Numbered from the stretch's first letter, positions 1 through 8,067 are shown. The stretch is 64,000 nt of DNA from Lysobacter_I brunescens (GCF_042677005.1 NZ_JBHTIF010000001.1:62001-126000), one strand, 5' to 3'. Notes: generated by a model not told the origin, from the letters alone. Made by a program: numbers and translations.

Positions 1-441
1 GCGGCGATCGCGCCGGACTTCGATTCGATCGCGTTCAAGCTCGGCATCGCCTACGCCGATCAGTTCGGGCATCGCGGTGCCAGTCATTCCATCGCATTCG
101 CGATCGCGCTGGGCGTGCTCGCCGCGCTGTGCGCGTCGTGGCTGCGCACGACGCGGATGAAGGCGTTCGTGTTCATCGCCGCCTGCACCGCCTCGCATCC
201 GCTGCTCGACGCCTTCACCGACGGCGGCTTGGGCGTGGCCCTGCTGTGGCCGTGGTCGCACGAACGCCTGTTCGCGCCATGGCGACCGATCGCAGTCTCG
301 CCGATCGGCGCCGGCTTCTTCAGCCTGCGCGGGCTCGAAGTGCTGTGGTCGGAACTGAAGTGGGTGGTGCTGCCGACGCTGCTGCTGGCGATACCGGTCC
401 GGGGATGGCGGGCCAGGGCTCGCACTGGAATCGCGGAATGA
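1..441 (+). CDS. Membrane-bound metal-dependent hydrolase, YdjM/DUF457-like (5' end missing)
   Basis: The reading frame is open from the first base of the window, so the N-terminus lies outside; 146 residues are visible. Seen: a PDFD motif near the start, then HRGASHS, a hydrophobic helix, and further on HPLLDAFTDGG followed by WPWSHERLF. These spaced His/Asp motifs and several membrane segments match the YdjM/DUF457 family of inner-membrane proteins annotated as metal-dependent hydrolases. Their substrate is generally unknown. The stop overlaps the start of the next gene (ATGA, 438-441), which suggests co-translation with the FAD oxidoreductase. The family call is fairly sure; any enzymatic role is not. 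Confidence 0.75.
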   Translation, partial: AAIAPDFDSIAFKLGIAYADQFGHRGASHSIAFAIALGVLAALCASWLRTTRMKAFVFIAACTASHPLLDAFTDGGLGVALLWPWSHERLFAPWRPIAVSPIGAGFFSLRGLEVLWSELKWVVLPTLLLAIPVRGWRARARTGIAE

Positions 442-1820
442 GCGCCCTGCCCGCCGACCTGCTCCGCACCCTCGCCGATGCGCTCGGCAACGGCCTGCGC
501 ACCGATCCCGGCGAGCGACTGACCTACGGCTACGACAACTCGAAGCGGCAGGCGATGCCGGATGCGGTCGCGCTGCCGACCACCGTCGAACAGGTCGTCG
601 CGATCGTGCGCGGCTGCCGCGCGCATCGCGTGCCGGTGATCGCGCGCGGACGCGGCACGAACACCACCGGCGCGTCCGTGCCGGTCGACGGCGGCATCGT
701 GGTGTCGCTGGAACGGATGAACCGCATCCTCGACATCCGGCCCGGCGACCGCTGCGCGATCGTGCAGCCGGGCGTGCTCAACGGCGAGCTGCAGCGCGCG
801 CTGGCGCCGCACGGCCTGTTCTGGCCGCCGGATCCGACCAGCGCCGATTTTTCGAGCGTAGGCGGCAATCTCGCCTGCAATGCCGGCGGGCCGCGCGCGG
901 TGAAGTACGGCGCGAGCCGCGACAACGTGCTGGCGCTGGTCGCGGTGACCGGCGCCGGCGAGGTGATCCGCTGCGGCAGCGCGACCACCAAGGGCGCGAC
1001 CGGCTACGACCTGCAGCGCCTGCTGGTCGGCAGCGAGGGCACGCTCGCGCTGATCGTCGAAGCGACGCTGCGCCTGACGCCGCTGCCGCAGGCGCGTCGC
1101 GCGATCCGCGCGCTGTATCGCGATGTCGATGCCGCTGCTGCAGCGGTCGCACGACTGATGGCGCAGCCGGTGACGCCGTCGATGCTGGAATTCATGGACG
1201 GTGACGCCGTGAGGCTGGCGCGCGATGTCGGCGGCGCCGACCTGCCGCACGACGTGGGCGCGCTGCTGATGATCGAAGCCGACGGCGACGCGCAGACCCT
1301 CTCGCATGCGGTGGATGCGCTGCTCGCCGCCGCGCGCGGCGACGGCTGCCTCGCGGCCGAGCCGGCCGCCGACGAAGCCGCGCGCGAACGCCTGTGGGCC
1401 GCGCGCAAGGCGCTGACGCCGGCGCTGCGCAGCCTCGCGCCCGGCAAGATCAACGAGGACGTGGTGGTGCCGGTGTCGCGCATCCCCGATCTCGTCGCCG
1501 GCGTGCAGGCGCTGTCGCGCAGCCATGCGCTGCCGATCGTCTGCTTCGGCCACGCCGGCAACGGCAACCTGCACGTGAACCTGATGTATGACCCCGCCGA
1601 CGCCGATCAGGCGACGCGCGCACAGGCGGCGATGACCGACGTCTTCGTGCTGGCGCTGTCGCTCGGTGGCACGCTGTCCGGCGAACACGGCATCGGCCTG
1701 GCGAAGCGCGACTTCATGCCGCAGGCCGTCGATGCGCCGACGCTCGCGCTGATGCGGCAACTGAAATCGGTGTTCGATCCCGACGGCATCCTCAACCCGG
1801 GCAAGCTGCTGCCGCCGTGA
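438..1820 (+). CDS. FAD-binding oxidoreductase, GlcD/D-lactate dehydrogenase type
   Basis: A 460-residue flavoprotein predicted to oxidise a 2-hydroxy acid such as glycolate, D-lactate or D-2-hydroxyglutarate. The FAD-binding PCMH-type domain fills the N-terminal half, with RGRGTNTTGASVPV and the segment DPTSADFSSVGGNLACNAGG followed by KYG. The C-terminal FAD-oxidase domain carries CFGHAGNGNLHVN and ends with the family motif SGEHGIGLAKRDF, the usual flavin/substrate signature. Length matches GlcD-like proteins. The start at 438 is chosen because it overlaps the upstream stop by four bases and begins the conserved part; upstream in-frame codons are antisense-like filler. No GlcE or GlcF partner is adjacent, so a single-subunit enzyme is more likely than a glycolate oxidase complex. 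Substrate is undetermined. Confidence 0.85.
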   Translation: MSALPADLLRTLADALGNGLRTDPGERLTYGYDNSKRQAMPDAVALPTTVEQVVAIVRGCRAHRVPVIARGRGTNTTGASVPVDGGIVVSLERMNRILDIRPGDRCAIVQPGVLNGELQRALAPHGLFWPPDPTSADFSSVGGNLACNAGGPRAVKYGASRDNVLALVAVTGAGEVIRCGSATTKGATGYDLQRLLVGSEGTLALIVEATLRLTPLPQARRAIRALYRDVDAAAAAVARLMAQPVTPSMLEFMDGDAVRLARDVGGADLPHDVGALLMIEADGDAQTLSHAVDALLAAARGDGCLAAEPAADEAARERLWAARKALTPALRSLAPGKINEDVVVPVSRIPDLVAGVQALSRSHALPIVCFGHAGNGNLHVNLMYDPADADQATRAQAAMTDVFVLALSLGGTLSGEHGIGLAKRDFMPQAVDAPTLALMRQLKSVFDPDGILNPGKLLPP

Positions 1821-1835
1821 GCCGCACCGTTTTTC

Positions 1836-1901
1836 GTAGAGCGGAGCTTGCTCCGCTCATGGTTCTCGCGAAAAGCATGAGCGGAGCAAGCTCCGCTCTA
1901 C
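1836..1901. repeat. REP-like nested inverted repeat between convergent genes
   Basis: Two arms (1836-1861 and 1876-1901, about 26 bp) are perfect reverse complements. Each arm is itself a small palindrome (GCGGAGC-TT-GCTCCGC). Such GTAGAGCGGAGC-type elements are dispersed intergenic repeats in Xanthomonadaceae genomes. It lies exactly between the converging FAD oxidoreductase and thiL genes, where its hairpin could end transcription from both sides. Confidence 0.8.
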
Positions 1902-1919
1902 AAGGGCGATGCAGCCGCT

Positions 1920-2873
1920 TCAGCTGCCGAAATGCTCGTAGCCGCGACGCGGCGGCGACCAGGCGGCGCCGTCGGCATCGTGCAGCTGGATGACCACGGC
2001 CTCCGCCGTGATCCGGCCGATCCGCGTCGCCGGCACGTCGCAGGCGAACAGTGCGGATTCGAGCGCGAGGCGCGCGGTCTTCGGCGCGGTGAAGCACAGC
2101 TCGTAGTCGTCGCCGCCTGCGCTCTGCAGCACGCGCACCGTTTCGCGATCGAAGGCGCAGCGCAGCGCGTCGGAGGCCGGCAGGGCATCGACATCGAGCA
2201 CCGCACCGACACGACTGGCGCGGCAGACATGGCCGAGGTCGGCGAGCAGGCCGTCGGAGACATCGATGCAGGCGCCGGCGATCCCGGCGAGCGCGCGACC
2301 GGCGGCGACGCGGGGCGTCGGTCGATCGAGACGCGCACGCAGCGCGGGATCGAACGCGCCACCGGCCTGCCACTGGCGCAGCGCACCGGCGGCATCGCCG
2401 AGCGTGCCGGTCACCCACACGTCATCGCCGACGCGCGCGCCCTTGCGTCGCAGCGCGCCGCGCGGATCGACCAGGCCATGCGCGGTCACGCAGATCGACA
2501 GCGGACCGCGCGTGGTGTCGCCGCCGACCAGCGCGACCTCGTGCTGCGTCGCGAGCGCGAGGAAACCATCGAGGAAGCCGTCGACCCACGCGGCATCGGG
2601 CTGCGGCAGGGACAACGACAACGTGCACCACGCGGGCGTCGCGGCCATCGCGGCGAGATCGGAGAGATTCACCGCCAGCGCTTTCCAGCCGATGTCGGCC
2701 GGGGCGGTGTCTTCGGGAAAGTGCACGCCGCTGTTGAGCGTGTCCATCGCCACGACGAGATCGCGGTCCGGCGGCACGCGCAGGATCGCCGCATCGTCGC
2801 CGATGCCCAGCAGCACGTCGCGGCGCGTCGCGGCGCGGGCGTGGATGCGGGCGATGAGGTCGAATTCGGGCAT
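1920..2873 (-). CDS. thiL: Thiamine-monophosphate kinase
   Basis: ThiL phosphorylates thiamine monophosphate to thiamine diphosphate, the last step of cofactor synthesis, using ATP and Mg2+. The 317-residue product has the metal/ATP motifs of the AIR-synthase/ThiL fold: GIGDDAAIL at about 23-31, DTLNSGVHF at 44-52, NLSDLAAMAATP at 69-80, GGDTTRG near 117-123, and IDVSDGLLADLGH at about 203-215. The start at 2873 (MPEFDLIARI) is preferred over an in-frame ATG 15 codons upstream, because ThiL proteins begin just before this segment. It is the last gene of the rib-nusB-thiL series, 77 bp after nusB, with a small hairpin in the gap. Confidence 0.95.
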   Translation of the reverse strand: MPEFDLIARIHARAATRRDVLLGIGDDAAILRVPPDRDLVVAMDTLNSGVHFPEDTAPADIGWKALAVNLSDLAAMAATPAWCTLSLSLPQPDAAWVDGFLDGFLALATQHEVALVGGDTTRGPLSICVTAHGLVDPRGALRRKGARVGDDVWVTGTLGDAAGALRQWQAGGAFDPALRARLDRPTPRVAAGRALAGIAGACIDVSDGLLADLGHVCRASRVGAVLDVDALPASDALRCAFDRETVRVLQSAGGDDYELCFTAPKTARLALESALFACDVPATRIGRITAEAVVIQLHDADGAAWSPPRRGYEHFGS

Positions 2874-2892
2874 CGGGCGCCTGTGCTGTTCT

Positions 2893-2912
2893 CCCTCCCA
2901 TGGAAGGGAGGG
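2893..2912. repeat. Small palindrome in the nusB-thiL gap
   Basis: CCCTCCC (2893-2899) and GGGAGGG (2906-2912) can form a short hairpin just upstream of thiL. The sequence resembles the core of the longer inverted repeat at 61195-61294, so it may be a remnant of the same dispersed family. It could weaken read-through from nusB into thiL. Confidence 0.5.
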
Positions 2913-2950
2913 TTTCAAGGCATCGCCTCCGGAAAGGCGTGCGCGATTGC

Positions 2951-3415
2951 TTACTTAGAGCGGCCTGCCTGCACTTCCACGCCGCGCAGCGCGGCGGCGG
3001 CATGGTCGAGCACGCCGTTGACGTAGGTGTGGCCGTGCTCGGAACCGAAGCGCTTCACCGATTCCAGCGCCTCGTTGATCACGACGCGGTAGGGCACGTC
3101 CTGGCGGTGCATGAATTCATAGGCGGCGATGCGCAGCGCGGCGCGCTCGATCGGATCGACTTCGTCGATGGTACGGTCGAGGAACGGGGCGAGCGCGGCG
3201 TCGAGCGCGTCGCGGTGGGTGTCGACGCCGTGCACGAGGTCCTCGAAGTAGGCCAGGTCGGCGATCTCGCGGGCCTGCTCGTGGGCGAACTGGGTGACGA
3301 TGTCGCGCGCGGTAGCGCCGGACAGCTGCCAGGCGTACACGGCCTGCAGTGCGCGGCGGCGCGCGCGGGTGCGCAGGACGGGATCGACGCCATCAGGACG
3401 ACGGTGCTTGTTCAT
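2951..3415 (-). CDS. nusB: Transcription antitermination protein NusB
   Basis: NusB binds boxA RNA with NusE (ribosomal protein S10) and supports antitermination in rRNA operons. The 154-residue product has the family pattern: a basic N-terminus leading into RARRRALQAVYAWQLSG, then FEDLVHGVDTHRDALD, IDEVDPIERAALRIAAYE, and the C-terminal VVINEALESVKRFGSEHGHTYV. The ATG at 3415 overlaps the ribH stop (TCAT at 3412-3415 on the plus strand, ATGA on the coding strand), so the two are translationally coupled. The ribH-nusB-thiL order is common in proteobacteria. Confidence 0.96.
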   Translation of the reverse strand: MNKHRRPDGVDPVLRTRARRRALQAVYAWQLSGATARDIVTQFAHEQAREIADLAYFEDLVHGVDTHRDALDAALAPFLDRTIDEVDPIERAALRIAAYEFMHRQDVPYRVVINEALESVKRFGSEHGHTYVNGVLDHAAAALRGVEVQAGRSK

Positions 3416-3879
3416 GCCAGCTTCTCCATCAGGTGCGCCATTTCGATCACGACCAGCGCCGCTTCCTCGCCCTTGTTGCCGTGGCTGCCACCGGCACGGG
3501 CTTCGGCATCCTGATAGCTGTCGACCGCCAGCACGCCGTTCGCGACCGGCAGGCGGAAATCCAGCGCGACGCGCATCAGCGCATCGGAACAGCCGTCGGC
3601 GACCTGCTCGTAGTGGCGGGTGTCGCCCCGGACCACGCAACCCAGGGCGACGATGCCGGCATGCCGGCCGTTGGCAGCGAGGCGTGCGGCGGCCAGCGGC
3701 ACTTCCCAGGCGCCGGGGACGCGAACCACGTCGACGGCGTCCTCGGCGACACCATGGGCCGTGAAGGCCTCGCGCGCGCCAGCGACCAGGCGGTCGGTGA
3801 TGCGGGGGTTCCAGCGACTGGCGATGATCGCGAAACGGGCGCCTTCAGGGGCGCGCAGGTCGCCTTCGTAATGGGACAT
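3412..3879 (-). CDS. ribH: 6,7-dimethyl-8-ribityllumazine synthase
   Basis: RibH condenses 5-amino-6-ribitylamino-uracil with 3,4-dihydroxy-2-butanone 4-phosphate to form lumazine, the penultimate riboflavin step; the enzyme usually forms large icosahedral or pentameric assemblies. The 155-residue sequence contains ASRWNPRITDRLVAGA, VPGAWEVPLAAARLA, the substrate-loop segment ALGCVVRGDTRHYE with the catalytic His, and PVANGVLAVDSYQDAEARAG. The start is taken at 3879 (MSHYEGDL); the in-frame ATG 20 codons upstream falls in the repeat-bearing spacer. It is separated from ribB by 174 bp holding a repeat and a possible promoter, so it may be partly uncoupled from the upstream rib genes. Confidence 0.96.
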   Translation of the reverse strand: MSHYEGDLRAPEGARFAIIASRWNPRITDRLVAGAREAFTAHGVAEDAVDVVRVPGAWEVPLAAARLAANGRHAGIVALGCVVRGDTRHYEQVADGCSDALMRVALDFRLPVANGVLAVDSYQDAEARAGGSHGNKGEEAALVVIEMAHLMEKLA

Positions 3880-3908
3880 GTGGGGGCGGGCCGGGAAAGG
3901 GGCCGGGA

Positions 3909-3914
3909 ATTGTA
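3909..3914 (-). promoter_or_regulatory. Possible -10 element for ribH-nusB-thiL
   Basis: On the minus strand the hexamer TACAAT lies 30 bp upstream of the ribH ATG, in the context GGGCTACAATTCCCGG. A nearly identical context (GGCTACAATTCCGGG) occurs upstream of glyA. No clear -35 hexamer is visible, so this is a candidate only. Confidence 0.35.
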
Positions 3915-4036
3915 GCCCGGGTAAGGCCGCAGGCCGCACCCGGGGGTCTTCAGCGGGTCAGGCCGAAGGCCGCACCCGGGGGCTTGAGAGGTGGATGCGC
4001 CTTGTGTCCCGGGTGCGCGCCTTGCGCTTACCCGGG
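3915..4036. repeat. Cluster of REP-like CCCGGGTAAGGCCGCA repeats
   Basis: Three related copies fill the ribB-ribH gap: 3915-3945 (GCCCGGGTAAGGCCGCAGGC followed by CGCACCCGGG), 3957-3982 (TCAGGCCGAAGGCCGCACCC followed by GGGGGC), and an opposite-oriented copy at 4006-4037 (TCCCGGGTGCGCGCCTTGCG followed by CTTACCCGGGC). Each arm is palindromic at CCCGGG. This arrangement is typical of bacterial interspersed REP mosaics and could form hairpins that set relative ribB and ribH expression. Confidence 0.7.
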
Positions 4037-4053
4037 CGACGGACCGACGTCGA

Positions 4054-5154
4054 TCAGAGCCCGACGTACTCCACCACTTCCAAGCCGAAGCCGGCCAGGC
4101 CGACCTGCTTCCTTGGCGTGCCGAGGACACGCAGCTTGCCCAGGCCGAGGTCGGCGAGGATCTGGCTGCCGGCGCCGTTGCGCCGCCACTCGGCCATCGC
4201 GCCGCCGCGTGCGGTGGGCTCGGGCTGCTCGCGGATGCGGGCCAGCAGGGCGTCGGCGCCCTGCGGCTCGCCGAGCAGGACCAGCGCGCCGCGGCCCTCG
4301 GCGGCGATCTTGGCGAGCACGTCGCCGACTGCCGGGCCGAAGTCGGCTCGGCGCCAGTGAAGGGCGTCGGCCAGCGGGTTCTGCATGTGCACGCGGACCA
4401 CGGTCGGCACGGCGGCGTCGGCCTCGCCCTTGAGCAGCGCGAAATGCAGGCCGTGGCCGATGCGGTCGCGGTAGGTATGCAAGCGGAACGGGCCGTGCTC
4501 GGTCTCGATCTCGCGCACGTCCACGCGCTCGATGGTGTGCTCGTTGTGCAGGCGGTAGCGGATCAGCTCCTCGATCGAGCCCATCTTCAGGCCGTGCTCG
4601 CGGGCGAAGACTTCCAGCTGCGGACGGCGGGCCATGCTGCCGTCCGCATTGAGGATCTCGACCAGCACGCCGGCCGGCTCGAAGCCGGCGAGCAGGGCCA
4701 GATCGCTCGCCGCCTCGGTGTGGCCGGCGCGGTTGAGCACGCCGCCGGGCTGGGCCATCAGCGGGAAGATGTGGCCGGGCTGCGACAGGTCCTCGGCGGA
4801 GGCGTCGGGACGCACGGCGGTGCGCACGGTGTGGGCGCGGTCGTAGGCGCTGATGCCGGTGGTCACGCCCTCAGCGGCTTCGATGCTGACCGTGAAGTTG
4901 GTGCCGTGCGGCGATGTGTTGTCGCGCACCATCGGCGGCAGGCCGAGCTGGCGGCAACGCTCGCGCGTCAGCGACAGGCAGACCAGGCCGCGCGCGTGCG
5001 TGACCATGAAATTGATGTCCTGCGGCCTCACCATCTCGGCGGCCATGATCAGGTCGCCTTCGTTCTCGCGGTCCTCGTCGTCGACGATGACCACCATGCG
5101 ACCGGCGCGGATCTCTTCCAGCAATTCGGGAATGCTCGCGAAACTCATGCTCAT
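4054..5154 (-). CDS. ribB: 3,4-dihydroxy-2-butanone 4-phosphate synthase with degenerate GTP cyclohydrolase II-like domain
   Basis: Residues 1-200 are a complete RibB domain, which turns ribulose 5-phosphate into 3,4-dihydroxy-2-butanone 4-phosphate: DDEDRENEGDL at 25-35 (acidic metal site), THARGLVCLSL, DNTSPHGTNFTVSIEA and the GHTEAASDLA segment. Residues about 205-366 follow the outline of RibA (GPFRLHTYRDRIGHGLHFAL) but lack the zinc-binding cysteines and the EGRGIGL catalytic segment of GTP cyclohydrolase II. This half is therefore probably inactive, and a separate ribA should exist elsewhere; many genomes label such proteins RibBA. The ATG overlaps the ribE stop by four bases (5151-5154); a second ATG two codons inside is an alternative start. 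Confidence 0.93.
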   Translation of the reverse strand: MSMSFASIPELLEEIRAGRMVVIVDDEDRENEGDLIMAAEMVRPQDINFMVTHARGLVCLSLTRERCRQLGLPPMVRDNTSPHGTNFTVSIEAAEGVTTGISAYDRAHTVRTAVRPDASAEDLSQPGHIFPLMAQPGGVLNRAGHTEAASDLALLAGFEPAGVLVEILNADGSMARRPQLEVFAREHGLKMGSIEELIRYRLHNEHTIERVDVREIETEHGPFRLHTYRDRIGHGLHFALLKGEADAAVPTVVRVHMQNPLADALHWRRADFGPAVGDVLAKIAAEGRGALVLLGEPQGADALLARIREQPEPTARGGAMAEWRRNGAGSQILADLGLGKLRVLGTPRKQVGLAGFGLEVVEYVGL

Positions 5155-5762
5155 GCGTCCTCTGACGCCGCTTTCGCGGCCAGCAGTCGCTCGACGTAGC
5201 GCGCGACCAGATCGACTTCCAGGTTGACCGCATCGCCGACGTTCGTCGTCGAGAAGGCGGTGTGTGACACGGTGTGCGGGATCAGCGCGACCTCGAAGCC
5301 TTCGCCGTCGACCGCGTTCACGGTGAGGCTGACGCCGTCGACGCAGATCGAGCCCTTGGTCGCGATGTACTTCAGCAGCGCGGCCGGCGCGGCGAAGCGC
5401 CAGCGCTGCGCGCGGGCGTCCTCGTGCACGGACAGCACGCGGCCGACGCCGTCGACATGGCCGCTGACCAGATGGCCGCCGAGGCGGTCGGTCGGGCGCA
5501 TCGCGCGTTCGAGGTTCACCGCATGGCCGACCGCGAGGCCGCCGAGCGTGGTCAGCGCCAGCGTCTCGGTGGACGCATCGGCGGCGAAGGACGTGGCGTC
5601 GAATTCGATCACGGTCAGGCAGACGCCGCTGACCGCGATGCTTTCGCCGAGCGCGACGTCGGCGAACGGCAGGCTGCCGACGTCGATGCGCAGGCGGACG
5701 TCGCCGCCCACGGGCTCGAGCGCCAGGACGCGGCCGACGCCTTCGATCAATCCGGTAAACAT
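5151..5762 (-). CDS. ribE: Riboflavin synthase, alpha chain
   Basis: Dismutates two 6,7-dimethyl-8-ribityllumazine molecules into riboflavin and a pyrimidine by-product. The 203-residue protein starts with the invariant MFTGLIEGVGRV and consists of two tandem lumazine-binding domains (about 1-97 and 98-195). Family motifs include ESIAVSGVCLTVIEF in the first repeat, RLGGHLVSGHVDGVG at the junction and KGSICVDGVSLTVNAV in the second repeat. It lies 42 bp after ribD and overlaps ribB by four bases, so the three are read as one operon. The same gene is called ribC in some nomenclatures. Confidence 0.96.
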   Translation of the reverse strand: MFTGLIEGVGRVLALEPVGGDVRLRIDVGSLPFADVALGESIAVSGVCLTVIEFDATSFAADASTETLALTTLGGLAVGHAVNLERAMRPTDRLGGHLVSGHVDGVGRVLSVHEDARAQRWRFAAPAALLKYIATKGSICVDGVSLTVNAVDGEGFEVALIPHTVSHTAFSTTNVGDAVNLEVDLVARYVERLLAAKAASEDA

Positions 5763-5804
5763 GGGGATGCGGTTCCTCGGTGGGGTGCGGCGGTCGGATG
5801 CCGG

Positions 5805-6917
5805 TCAGGGCGCCCGCTTCGGCTGCAGCAGGAGGCGCAGATCATCGCCGAGCATGCGGGTTTCGACGAGGCCGAGCTCGAAACGCTGCGTCATGTCGTC
5901 GATGTGCAGCCCGTCGAACAGCGGACGCGCCTCGGCGCCCAGCAGCAGCGGTGCCATGTACAGCAGCACTTCGTCGACCAGGCCGTCGCGCAGCAGGGCG
6001 CCGGCCAGGGTGGCGCCGGCCTCGACCTGCACCTCGTTCACGCCAAGCTCGGCCAAGCGCTTGAGCACGGCGGCCAGGTCGAGCTGGCCGTTGCGCATCG
6101 GCGCGACCGCATGCGAGGCGGCGAAGCCGCGCGGCGGCTTGGCGTCCGGCGCGTGGAAATACAGGGTCGGCGCATCGCCGGCGCGGACATGGTCGCGGGC
6201 GACCGTGGCCAGGCCGGGGTCGAGCACCACGCGCATCGGCGGGACGAAGGGGATGCCCTCGCCGGTCGCGTCGTCGTCGTCGAAGCGCACGGTCAGACGC
6301 GGATCGTCGGCGAGCACGGTGCCGGCGCCGGTGAGGATGGCGCCAGCGCGGGCGCGCCAGTGCATCACGTCACGGCGAGAGGCCTCGCCGCTGATCCACT
6401 TGGAATCCTTGTTGGCCAACGCGGTACGGCCGTCGAGGCTGGTCGCGAGCTTCACGCGGACCCACGGCCGGCCGCGCTCCAGGCGCGACAGGTAACCGCG
6501 ATTGAGCCTGCGCGCATCGGCTTCCATCAGGCCATGCGCGACCGTCACGCCGGCGGCGCGCAGGCGCTCGAACCCGGCGCCGTCGACCTGCGCGAACGGG
6601 TCGCGCATCGCTGCGACCACGCGCGCCACACCGGCCTCGACCAGTGCATCGCAGCATGGCGGAGTGCGGCCATGGTGCGCGCAGGGCTCCAGGGTGACGT
6701 AGGCGGTGGCGCCGCGCGCGCGTTCGCCCGCAGCCTGCAGCGCGAACACTTCGGCATGCGGCTCGCCGGCGCGCTGGTGCCAGCCCTCGCCGACCACTTC
6801 ATCGCCGTGCGCGATCACGCAGCCGACCATCGGATTGGGCTTGGTGGTGTAGGCGCCGCGCTCGGCCAGGCGCAGCGCGCGCGCCATCAGTGCGTGGTCG
6901 GTGGCGGTGAACGCCAT
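5805..6917 (-). CDS. ribD: Bifunctional riboflavin deaminase/reductase RibD
   Basis: RibD deaminates the first pyrimidine intermediate and then reduces its ribose side chain with NADPH. The 370-residue product has a cytidine-deaminase-like N-terminal domain with KPNPMVGCVIA, the zinc ligands HAE (about 54-56) and PCAHHGRTPPCC (about 78-89). A C-terminal reductase domain carries VKLATSLDGRTA, SKWISGE, AILTGAGTVLADDPRLTVR and VEAGATLAGALL. Start choice: ATG at 6917 sits just after the upstream stop with GGGA ahead of it; ATGs at 6935 and 6956 would overlap the upstream gene and are possible. Confidence 0.95.
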   Translation of the reverse strand: MAFTATDHALMARALRLAERGAYTTKPNPMVGCVIAHGDEVVGEGWHQRAGEPHAEVFALQAAGERARGATAYVTLEPCAHHGRTPPCCDALVEAGVARVVAAMRDPFAQVDGAGFERLRAAGVTVAHGLMEADARRLNRGYLSRLERGRPWVRVKLATSLDGRTALANKDSKWISGEASRRDVMHWRARAGAILTGAGTVLADDPRLTVRFDDDDATGEGIPFVPPMRVVLDPGLATVARDHVRAGDAPTLYFHAPDAKPPRGFAASHAVAPMRNGQLDLAAVLKRLAELGVNEVQVEAGATLAGALLRDGLVDEVLLYMAPLLLGAEARPLFDGLHIDDMTQRFELGLVETRMLGDDLRLLLQPKRAP

Positions 6918-6921
6918 CGGA

Positions 6922-8067
6922 TCATTCCCGGACATAGCTTCCCCGTTCCTGGCCATCGGGCCATGTCGGCACCAGGGCCTCGCCCTCGATGCGCAGTTGC
7001 ATGCGTTCGAATACCGGCGGCGCCAGGCGCGCGCTGTCGAGCGCGATCGCCATCAGGTCGCCCTTGCCGGTGTCGACCGCGAAGGTCGATTGGATGTCCC
7101 TTGATGTATCCCCGCTGGATGCGTCGCCGCCGTCGCGGTGCAGGGTGACGCGCTGCCAGCGCGCGCCCGGGCGCGGACGCAGCAGCGCCCAGCCGCCGCG
7201 ATTGGTGGTGCGCGTCTCGCGGTGGCCGTCGGAAAACAGGAAGGTCACGTCGATGCCCGAAAAACGCAGGCCGGCGGCCGGGTCGCCGACGACCACGCCC
7301 AACCCCAGCCCGGGGCGCGCGGCAGCGATCGCCGCCGCATCCGCCGGCGACGGTGCGCCGCAGGCCTCGGGGATGCGCGGTGCGGCCAGCGCCGGCATCG
7401 GCAGGCCGAGGACGGCCTGCGCATCGCGCGCCTGCGCCAGGTTGGCGCGGTACGCCTCCATCGCCGCGATCGCGAGCTGCATCTGCTGGTCGGCATCGCG
7501 CTGCAGTCGCACGTCGCCCTGCACGGTCGCGACGTAGGCGCGCGCCTGGACGGCGGCCGCAGCCGCCGCCTCGGCCACGCCGCGGGCGTTCTCCAGCGGC
7601 GGCAGGGATTCACGCGCGGCCCGGGTCAGCGCATCGGGCGACGGAGCCGGCAGCCCCGCCATCGGCGGCGCCGACACGGCATCCGCCACCGCCAGGAACG
7701 GGCAGCGTTCCTGCGCAAGGGCGCCTTCGCGATCGATCTCGATGTCGCGCAGGCGCGCCTCGGTGTCCGCATCCCAGGGGAACATGGCATCGACGCGCAG
7801 CAGCGAGGGCCCCGGCACGGGCGGGTCCGCGACCAGTTCCACCCGGTCGCCCTCGTGCGACCATCGACCGCGCTGGACGCGGTCGAGCGCGCCGTACACC
7901 AGCGACCACTCGAAGCGGCCGTCCGCGTGCAGCTGCAGTTCGGAGCCGGTTTCCATCACGCCCTGCAGGAAATAGCGACCGCCCGGGCCAGCGGCGCCTG
8001 CCGTTGGGGCAAGCAGCATCAGCGCGAGCGTGAGTGCGCCCGCCGTGCGGCGCAGGAAGGTGTTCAC
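6922..8067 (-). CDS. Secreted protein of unknown function inside the nrdR-ribD operon
   Basis: 381 residues, not recognised as an enzyme. It begins with a GTG that overlaps the nrdR stop by four bases (8064-8067) and has a signal peptide with hydrophobic core LTLALMLLAPTAGAAG. The mature part has a beta-rich first third (GRYFLQGVMETGSELQLHAD), an alanine-rich helical middle that could be a coiled coil (about 180-240), and a C-terminal beta region. Only two cysteines are obvious. Its coupling to nrdR and its position almost touching ribD are clear, but nothing links it to flavin or nucleotide metabolism. From memory, genes of this kind recur at this place in Xanthomonadaceae; orthology needs a search. 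Confidence 0.75.
   Translation of the reverse strand: MNTFLRRTAGALTLALMLLAPTAGAAGPGGRYFLQGVMETGSELQLHADGRFEWSLVYGALDRVQRGRWSHEGDRVELVADPPVPGPSLLRVDAMFPWDADTEARLRDIEIDREGALAQERCPFLAVADAVSAPPMAGLPAPSPDALTRAARESLPPLENARGVAEAAAAAAVQARAYVATVQGDVRLQRDADQQMQLAIAAMEAYRANLAQARDAQAVLGLPMPALAAPRIPEACGAPSPADAAAIAAARPGLGLGVVVGDPAAGLRFSGIDVTFLFSDGHRETRTTNRGGWALLRPRPGARWQRVTLHRDGGDASSGDTSRDIQSTFAVDTGKGDLMAIALDSARLAPPVFERMQLRIEGEALVPTWPDGQERGSYVRE

Noticed and set aside
84..1760. Minus-strand frame of 558 codons opposite the FAD oxidoreductase
   Set aside because: No conserved motif; arginine/histidine-rich antisense frame. The plus strand has clear FAD-binding and C-terminal motifs.
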